This document shows positions 57,267 to 64,000 of a stretch of 64,000 bases of DNA, piece after piece. The notes beneath the pieces were generated by a model that saw nothing but the letters and a program-made list of their open reading frames with translations, searched no databases and was not told where the DNA came from. The translations under genes and the position numbers were made by a program. Source of the stretch: Acanthamoeba sp. SK_2022b (Eukaryota > Discosea > Longamoebia > Acanthamoebidae); assembly GCA_027943245.1 (NCBI GenBank), contig JANDJZ010000085.1:1-64000 (forward strand), read 5' to 3'. The number at the start of each line of letters is the position of its first letter. Position 1 is the first letter of the stretch.

Positions 57267-58426
57267 ATGTCGGCCGTGCGCAAGCAGCAGAGCGTGGAGA
57301 AGGGGAGTTCCTCTGGGGTTAAGCTCTACTTGACAGCATACAATCTTGCCCAAGCAGCTGGCTGGTAAGAGGCTCAGGCCACAACCTTTCTTCACGATCT
57401 AGTTATCTGTTGTTCTTAATTAGATCAACTTCAGGTACTATGTGTTCGGCAGAGTGGCTCTGAATCTGCTCGCTGGTGGCAGCTATTGGCAAACATGGCA
57501 ACTCGTTGGTTCAGTGGTTGGTGAGTGCCGATTCTTCTTCACTCGCTGCTTTGCTTGCTCTTACCGTCGCAACAGTGGCTCTGCAGTGGGCGTCATGTCT
57601 CGAAGTTGTGCACATCGCCCTAGGTAGACCCGCTCCCCATCGTGGCCTGTCTTTGTCCATGGGGTGTGGCCTCACTCCACCATTCAGGCCTAGTTCGAGG
57701 TGGCTTGCTCCCGGCATTCGCCCAGGTCGTGGGCCGAAACCATCTCCTCTTGGCTGCTCTAGCGCCCATCCACGAGGTAAATCCACGGCCACATTTTCAT
57801 CATCCATTTTGGTGTTGGCTCGCCCCATAACCCCCAACTCGCAATAGGTGCACACACACTGGTTGGTGACGGCTCTCTTCCTGTCGTGGAGTGCGATTGA
57901 GTTGGTCCGCTATCCATTTTACGTCCTCTCGCTGTGGAACAGGTGTCCCTACCTCCTGGAATGGATCAGGTATCTCCATCCCTACTGCTCTGCCTTGTTC
58001 GATCCTTGATGTCTCCCCTTCACTTCCTCGTAGGTATACGTTGTTCATTCCACTCTACCCGGTAGGCTTCTCCGTGGAGTGTACGCACCATCTCGCCCCT
58101 TTATTGTGTGGGGTGGTCTTCTGATGGTGATTGCAGTGTGGCTGTACTGGGTGCTGCTTCCGTTCATCAACGCTCACGAGCTTTACCGATTGGCACTACC
58201 CAACAAATGGAACTTTGCCTTTGATTACGCCTACTTTGTGGTTGTCTTCGCTTTGGTGGCCATAGCCTGTAAGTATCCCTCAGTTCTCACGTTGGCCTGA
58301 TGACCTTTATTTAATCCACTTGCAGTCTTCCCCCAGAACTACTCGTACATGTTCGTGCAACGGAAGAAGAAGCTCTCATCACTGCCTCCCGCCAAGAGGA
58401 AGACTATGTCCAAGTCCTCCCACTAG
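57267..58426 (+). CDS. Very-long-chain 3-hydroxyacyl-CoA dehydratase (HACD/PTPLA)
   Basis: Third step of ER very-long-chain fatty acid elongation. MSAVRKQQSVEKGSSSGVKL leads into YLTAYNLAQAAGW, the family's first-helix signature, then LQWASCLEVVHIALGLVRGG, LPAFAQVVGRNHLLLAALAP, FLSWSAIELVRYPFYVLSLW and YTLFIPLYPVGFSVEC. The Tyr and Glu of the SxxExxRYPFY and YPxGxxxE segments are the known catalytic pair. Later hydrophobic helices: VIAVWLYWVLLPFINAHELY and FAFDYAYFVVVFALVAIA. The C-terminus is Lys-rich (QRKKKLSSLPPAKRK...SKSSH), compatible with ER retention. Seven or so introns. The stop is at 58424-58426; 58427-58732 downstream holds no gene I can support. Confidence 0.92.
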
Positions 58427-58732
58427 TTGCTTGGCTTGGTGGCCCTCTTGGATTTGGATTGTACTAAAGACCAATGAGACGAGCTACAACGGCCTAAAGG
58501 CGAAGCTGATGACCTTTCGTTGCGTATTATGAGCCCTGATTGTGACTTCTTGAAACGACGATTGTGCTCCAACAAGGCACCAAGCACCCCAAAAAAGGCA
58601 GACGTGCCAAAAAAAGAGAGGGGTGCGTATTTTGTTGGGTAACCTTGGCCTACACAGCGACAAAGAAGCCTTGGAGTTCCTTGCGCTTGGACGTACAAAG
58701 AAGAAAGTAGCAGATACACAAAGACGGAGCAC

Positions 58733-60468
58733 ATGGAAGGAGGGCCACCGTTCCTTCTTGGAGATAGGCACTGTTCTAAATCTCCCGCACGAAACGCGAG
58801 CGTAGCGGGCTGTCCGTCACGTCTCGTCTGCATCTTCTATTGCTTCGTTTCTATCATTGCCATTGCCAACGCCGCCACCTACCTATGCCCAGACGATTCA
58901 TGGACCGCCGCCTTGCCAGCCGTCTCAGAGGGACCCTTTCGATGCTACAAACTACTCAACTCTACCTCTACATGGAACACATCGTGCGCCAATCAACAAG
59001 CGGGAGCCACTTTGGCCGTGTTCCAGAGCCAGAGCGAATTTGACACGGCGAAGTCGCTGTGCAACTACACATCTGTGATACCGGCCGACTGGTGCTACAC
59101 GGGAGTCTACTCCCCCTCCGGCTCAACCAGCAGGACATGCTGTTGGACCTTCACTAATGGCGATAGCACTGACTGGCTGCTCAGCAACGGGGACGCCGTG
59201 TGGAACGACGGAGAGCCAAACGATGAAGGAGGAATCCAGTTTTGTACAGTCTTGGGCTATCTCGACGGCCTAGTTGACGAAGTTTGCGATTCGGCCGGGC
59301 ACGTGTTGTGCTCGATGTGGGCGTTAAGAGCATCACCGAGCCCATCGTCTTCAAACTTGCCCGTCATCACATCCGTGGCGAATGTGCAAGCCAACATCAG
59401 CACTGACCTGCCCATTGTCAATCTCTCCGTGCCCACCACAAGTACTAGCTTTTGCTCTTCCTTTGCTCTTTTCAAGTACCTCTTCTGACTGAAGGTCACT
59501 CTCATCCTGCGTAGACTCGAGCAATAGCACTGTGAGCGTCACGTCTGCGTTCCAAGACGTCCAAGTCGGCTCCAACACGCCCTCCACCTTTGCCGGTAAA
59601 CCCTTTTAAGCGTTAGCTAACTCCATTAACACCTTTGGCTAACTCTTTCTTTCGTTTGTCTGGCTCAACTGCAGCCGAGGACGTGTCAGTTCGGGTGGAG
59701 CAGCGACCTGCATCGTCCAACTCGTCCACAGTCAATGACACCGTTGCCACCTACATCTACACCTCCACCCTTCCCGGCTCCTCCACTACGCTAGAGCAGT
59801 CCTTCGCCTTCCACAACCAGTCAGCCGAGGGCCAGTTCGGGTCGATGGGCTTCACCATCGGGGCCAGCACGCTCAAGTGGTCCATCAACCTCACGTCTTC
59901 CGCGAGCCCCTCCGATCAGCTCACCTTGCGCTACCGTCTCTCTGCTCTTGGCAACTCTTCATCGTCCGACGGAAGCGAGATCAGCCCATCGCATACTGTG
60001 GTGACGCGTCGAGTGGGAGTACCTCGAGCCAACATGACCACGTACTTCTTCAACTTGGTCACCACTTCTGCTTCTTCCTCAGCCAACCGGCAGCTGACTG
60101 CCCGGGTGGAGGTGTTCGATGTGGCTCTCGTCGACGGTCAGATGGCTTGGCTGGTGCGGCACAACGTGAGCCTTGCGAACTCATCGGGAGAGCTTCCGCA
60201 ATACGTCCTGTCGCTCACCTTCCCGGCCTTCTCGCAGTCGCTCTTTTACGATCCCTCGCTCAACCTCGGCCTGCTGCTGTCCTCGCAGGGCCACTCCTCA
60301 TCGAGCGACGACTCCTATGTGATAGCCGTGGCGGTGCTGCTTCCCTTGGCAGCAGTGTTCGTTGTGAGCACCACCGTCATCATCCTCGTCTGGACTAGAG
60401 GCCGGCGAAAGCGCATCCGAAACCAAGTTCGAGAGAAAATACTGGAACACAACATGACTACTCTCTAA
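58733..60468 (+). CDS. C-type-lectin-like type I membrane glycoprotein
   Basis: Three exons (junctions near 59440 and 59597). A leader with a hydrophobic core (RLVCIFYCFVSIIAIANAAT) is followed by a C-type lectin-like domain: CPDDSWTAALPAV, FRCYKLLNSTSTWNTSCANQ, GATLAVFQSQSEFDTAKSLC, VYSPSGS, DWLLSNGDAVWNDGEPNDEG (the WNDGEPND calcium/sugar motif with EPN, mannose-type) and LVDEVCDSAGHVLCSM. A long Ser/Thr/Asn-rich ectodomain has many N-x-S/T sites, then one membrane helix (IAVAVLLPLAAVFVVSTTVI) and a short basic cytosolic tail (RGRRKRIRNQVREKILEHNM). It is a candidate cell-surface carbohydrate receptor; ligand unknown. Confidence 0.85.
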
Positions 60469-60720
60469 AGCTTCGTTTGATCTCTCTTGTTTCCGACCTG
60501 TTTCTCAAAGCTCTGAAATCATCACCATACAGTTGGGCACCAGGCATGGCTTTCTTTTTTTCTGCGCCTGTTTTGCGCTCCACCACCTGTTATGGGATAG
60601 CCCAGGTTTTTTCTGACACGCAAACAGACGGCATTCACCGATAAGCGGATCACAGGAAGCCTACAAAATGCAACTCGTTGGGGATTCTATCATCTGCTTC
60701 GCCAACTTGAAAACAACAAC

Positions 60721-61455
60721 ATGAGCAACAACAACGTCAACCAGAAGGCTTCCTCGACTGCCGACCAGAGGTGCTGGCTTTGCAACTCAGCTCACCACCT
60801 GGCCACCCGCTGCGAGGACAGGTGTCGCAACGTTCGCTGCGCCGCTCTCAAGCTGCGCACGCACTCGTGGGCTGAGTGTCCATTCAAGACGCAGCCCTTC
60901 TGCCAGCTATGCGGCGAGACTGGTCACACTGTGTTTGCGCGCGACTGCATCCACCGATGTCACGCACACGACAAGTGGGTCCACCTCATCCAGGACTGCC
61001 CTACCCGGTGCGACGATTGCGGCGCCAAGGGTCACAGGGCGCGATCGCAGGTGTGCTCTCTGAAGAGGGATCGACGGCCCAAGAATCTCCTCGACGTTGC
61101 CGCCTTCAAGGTTCTCGTGCCCGTGCCAGCGCAGGAGGTACCTCCACGACCTGTCCAGACACCGATCGCCAAGGTAACTTCTACCGAAGCTACGAAGCGA
61201 TCTCAACAGCAGGCTAAGCAGCAAAAGCAGCACGCGGCCGAGAGGAAGGAAGGAGAGGAACGGAGTATTAAGAAGGAGAAGGAAGAGAAGATGAAGCAAG
61301 CGCTGGCAGATCTGGAGAAGGAAAAGGAGCGTCTTCTGAAGGAGCTAGTGCAGCTCCAGTCAGAGGAAGCGGGCCTGCCGCCACAGAAAAAGCCCTTGGG
61401 CCATCGCGAGCTTGCGCAGGTGGGCCGGAAGACCCTCAAACAGTCGCGTGGATGA
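60721..61455 (+). CDS. CCHC zinc-knuckle protein with coiled coil, copy 2
   Basis: Intronless, 244 aa. The same three knuckles as copy 1: CWLCNSAHHLATRC, CQLCGETGHTVFARDC and CDDCGAKGHRARSQVC, with the intervening THSWAECPFKT and CIHRC segments also shared. The linker differs (KNLLDVAAFKVLVPVPAQEV), then a Gln/Lys/Glu coiled coil, and the end KTLKQSRG again matches copy 1. The two lie 16.5 kb apart in opposite orientation. Knuckle regions look about three quarters identical by eye, the linkers far less, so the duplication is not recent. Confidence 0.82.
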   Translation: MSNNNVNQKASSTADQRCWLCNSAHHLATRCEDRCRNVRCAALKLRTHSWAECPFKTQPFCQLCGETGHTVFARDCIHRCHAHDKWVHLIQDCPTRCDDCGAKGHRARSQVCSLKRDRRPKNLLDVAAFKVLVPVPAQEVPPRPVQTPIAKVTSTEATKRSQQQAKQQKQHAAERKEGEERSIKKEKEEKMKQALADLEKEKERLLKELVQLQSEEAGLPPQKKPLGHRELAQVGRKTLKQSRG

Positions 61456-61807
61456 GAGCAACCACACCCGGCTGAGGTGGGGCTGGCTTGTACATAAACA
61501 GTCTCCTTTTACCAACACGAGAGGAAATTTCGTGACGACAAGTGGGGCAAACTGCGACTGCAAACTGTTGCGTTAGTACAGCTTTCTGGCTTCGAGCTTT
61601 ACTCTTCACCGCAACAACAGCTGCAGGGAAGCAGGACAGGGCTCGCCGTTGCTCGTGAAGGGAACCCACCTCCTGCATTCTGATGTACATGAGATGCTCC
61701 CCACGACGTGTTAAATGATGCGATTAACATCAGTATGAGGTAGTATGATTTACGTTGACCTCCTTCCCATTTTTTATGTGTCTTGCGCCGCCGGCTACTG
61801 TAGCTGG
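61456..61807. other. Intergenic / 5' region of the RBR gene
   Basis: A frame opening at 61745 reads MIYVDLLPIFYVSCAAGYCS and is in phase with the RBR gene, but the MGNEHSK start at 61808 is preferred. Confidence 0.4.
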
Positions 61808-64000
61808 ATGGGCAACGAGCACTCCAAGCCGCGCCGACGGCGGTTCCCCGTCGCGACCGAGGCTGAGCCTGCCAAACAGCCACCGGCAGCACGGCATCGG
61901 CAACGGAGGCAGCAACGGGACAGCGTCATTCTGGAGGAGGGGTGGGTCATCGTAGACGACGGCAACCCTGGGGACCGCAACTCTGGCCGCTCTGGTCGTG
62001 TTCTTCACGACATGAGACAGCCTGACAGCGAGGCTGAACACGACGACGGCGAACTGCAGAAGAAGAAAGGCAAGGAAAAGCAAGAGAAGGTGAAGAGTCC
62101 AGCACCGGAGGAGCCTTGCCAACATGCTGGTGGGAAAGCTGATCATCGACACAAGGCTATCAACGGCGACATCATGAATATGGACAAGCTGCTCCAGGGA
62201 GACGACCCGATAGTGGGCGATGATGCTGCCGAGCCTGGCGCTACAGCGGAGAAGAAGGGCAAGCGGAAGGAATCCAAGGTCATGAAGAAGGGACGCAAGA
62301 AAGACAAAAAGAAGAAGGGAAAACAATCCCACAAGAAGAAGGCTAAGGGGAACAGCCTGGCAGTGGGGATAGCACTCGACGGCGGTGGCGGCAGCAGGGA
62401 GGACGGCGGAGCCCACAATGTGGTTCACAAGGAATACGACGACCTTCCCGATCTCGTGGCCGAGTTTGATGAGGCCAATCCCGGACCAGTGCGGATCGAC
62501 AACGCTGCCGATGTCGAGAAGCACCCTCACATCAGAGCGGCCGCACTCGAAGAAGAACGAAAAGAGAAAGCGAAGGAAGGGAAGGAGGAGTTCGACATTA
62601 TTTTCGCGCAAGAGGAAGAGGATAAGGCAGAGAGGGAGGAGAAGGCTGAGGAAGGCTTAGAGCAAGCCGTTCTTCCAGCCCCGCTACCCGCTAGGTCGGA
62701 CGGCGAAGGCCTGGAGAGGGAAGTCGAGGACGTGGACGATGCCTTCATCGACCGATATCTCGCCCAGCTCTGCGAGCCGGAGGTGGGTGCCGCGAAGGAG
62801 GAACAGAAGGAGCAGACCTGTATTTCGTGCGCCCGCCACTACCCTGCCGCCTCTCCGGTAGCGCGAGGCCCCTTAATCGATTGTGCTGTGCTGTGCTGTG
62901 CTGTGCTGTGCTGTGCTGTGCTGTGCTGTGCTGTGCTGTGCGTTTTCGCGAACTGACTTTCCAATCTGACGGTTGGGTGTGTGCTTGCGCGAAGGCGTTC
63001 TATCCGCTGGCCAATTGTTCGCACGCCTACTGCATCGACTGTCTGTATAACCATCTGGAGCAGCAATTGATACGCATGGAGGCGGAGAGCAACGCCGAAC
63101 CGTCCGGGAAGGGCAAGGAGGCCGAAGCCGACATCGGCTTTGAAGATGAGTGGGCAGCGGCCGAGAAGCACGAGCGGCTACGTAAAAACGGCGACAGATC
63201 TAATGACGGCGGCAATAGCAGCAGCAAGAACAAGGATCTCGCCTTCAAGTTCGTGTGCCCTCACCCGACGTGCGGTTCCGTGATTTCCATCGACGACCTC
63301 AAAGCCGGCTTCGATGTGTTCGGCATCCTGCTCGCCAAGGAGATCCAGGAGAGTGGCATAGTCGAGGACGACGCTGGTACACCCGTGTTGGATGAGAAGC
63401 CTCAACCAGAAGCGGGCGAGTCTTCCGGCGTGTGTGACCAATCGGTCGACGTAGGCGGCAACGAGCTGGACGGGAGCATGGTCGAAATTGACCTGGCGGA
63501 CCAACCTCGCGAGAACGAAGACCCGGCTGGCCTGCGTCCCGACGGTGATGCCGAACAAGCCACGCTCAAGCGGGGCAACAAGCTGTCAAACTCGCTCAGG
63601 CTGTTCCTGGAGAACAACGAGGGCTACGTCCTGTGTCCCAACGAGAGCTGCGGGATGATCTTCGAGCACCTGCCGCCGACGGCCGAGGAGAAGGCCTACA
63701 TGAAGAAGCAGCGGCCCGTGGACAACGACGGCGAACCAATCCAGGGCGATGCGCTGGAGCACTACTTTGATAAGCGATTCCGCTGTCGCGACTGCGACAC
63801 CGTTTTCTGCTCCGAGTGCAAGGTCGTTCCCTACCACCCGGGCTTCACATGCGCCGACTACAAGAGCTACCTCGTCGCCCAGGTTTCCTCACTTGGCTTG
63901 TTTGATTTTGCCCACGCGCGCTCTCCCTGTTCGGTTCGTCTCAAGCTCTCTCTCTCTCTCTCTGCCTCCGTGGGAGCAGCATTGCTTTGCGTGCGACAAG
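61808..64000 (+). CDS. RING-IBR (RBR-type) E3 ubiquitin ligase, N-myristoylated type (3' end beyond window)
   Basis: ATG 61808 gives MGNEHSKPRRRRFPV: Gly2 with Ser6 plus a basic patch is a textbook N-myristoylation/membrane signal. A long acidic/basic disordered region follows with Lys clusters (RKKDKKKKGKQSHKKKAK). RING1 begins CISCARHYPAASP, splices at 62861, and continues AFYPLANCSHAYCIDCL (C-x2-C, C-x-H, C-x2-C). A further zinc segment KFVCPHPTCGSVI, a poorly conserved insert, GYVLCPNESCGMIFEHL and the IBR RFRCRDCDTVFCSECKV, YHPGFTC follow. The next exon starts HCFACDK at the right edge. RBR ligases pass ubiquitin through a RING2 Cys, which lies outside the window. The intron contains twelve TGTGC copies. 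Confidence 0.82.
62882..62941. repeat. (TGTGC)n pentamer array, 12 copies
   Basis: Perfect pentanucleotide repeat inside the intron that splits the RING1 motif of the RBR gene (donor at 62862). Confidence 0.92.

Overview
The window is nuclear DNA of an intron-rich, GC-rich protist, most likely an Acanthamoeba-like amoebozoan (inference). The evidence is spliceosomal introns, mostly GT-AG and 50-120 bp long, that interrupt nearly every gene; very short intergenic gaps; no operons or Shine-Dalgarno sites; many (CA)n/(TG)n tracts inside introns; and a protist gene set (Sel1-repeat, MORN-FYVE, LIM, RIO kinase, RBR, C-type lectin, PPR and HACD proteins). Exon joins were made by hand from splice consensus and reading phase. 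Where a whole gene closes in frame (succinyl-CoA synthetase beta, LIM protein, cytochrome b5, Ank/F-box/GTPase protein) I regard the model as good; elsewhere the boundaries are approximate.

Layout. 1-7.2 kb: Sel1-repeat protein (cut by the left edge), DOT1-like methyltransferase, mitochondrial succinyl-CoA synthetase beta, MORN-FYVE protein. 7.6-15.4 kb: a nuclear-looking unknown protein and two serine/threonine kinases. 15.9-29.6 kb: soluble cytochrome b5, organellar RlmN, LIM protein with a long charged helix, sirtuin, RIO kinase, an ankyrin/F-box/Ras-like fusion, mitochondrial ribosome recycling factor. 29.6-38.2 kb: two tandem DUF229 (sulfatase-like) type II membrane proteins, separated and flanked by AT-richer DNA without intact genes. 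38.6-50.2 kb: mitochondrial 3-hydroxyacyl-thioester dehydratase, an unknown membrane protein, a T1/BTB protein, a zinc-knuckle protein, a 4EHP-like eIF4E, a small tail-anchored-type protein and a long PPR protein. 50.9-64 kb: second PPR protein, divergent mitochondrial carrier, hexose-6-phosphate mutarotase-like protein, a secreted protein ending in RDEL, HACD dehydratase, lectin-like receptor, a second zinc-knuckle paralogue, and an RBR E3 ligase cut by the right edge.

How the genes fit together. There is no operon logic, but mitochondrial functions recur: succinyl-CoA synthetase, RlmN, ribosome recycling factor, two PPR proteins, mtFAS dehydratase and a carrier. A second theme is the endomembrane system: the RDEL protein and HACD start head to head 61 bp apart, and the DUF229 pair look like Golgi-type signal-anchor proteins. 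The most unusual items are the ankyrin/F-box/degenerate-GTPase fusion, the mosaic near-identity of the DUF229 pair, the low-GC island between them, and the intronless zinc-knuckle paralogues.
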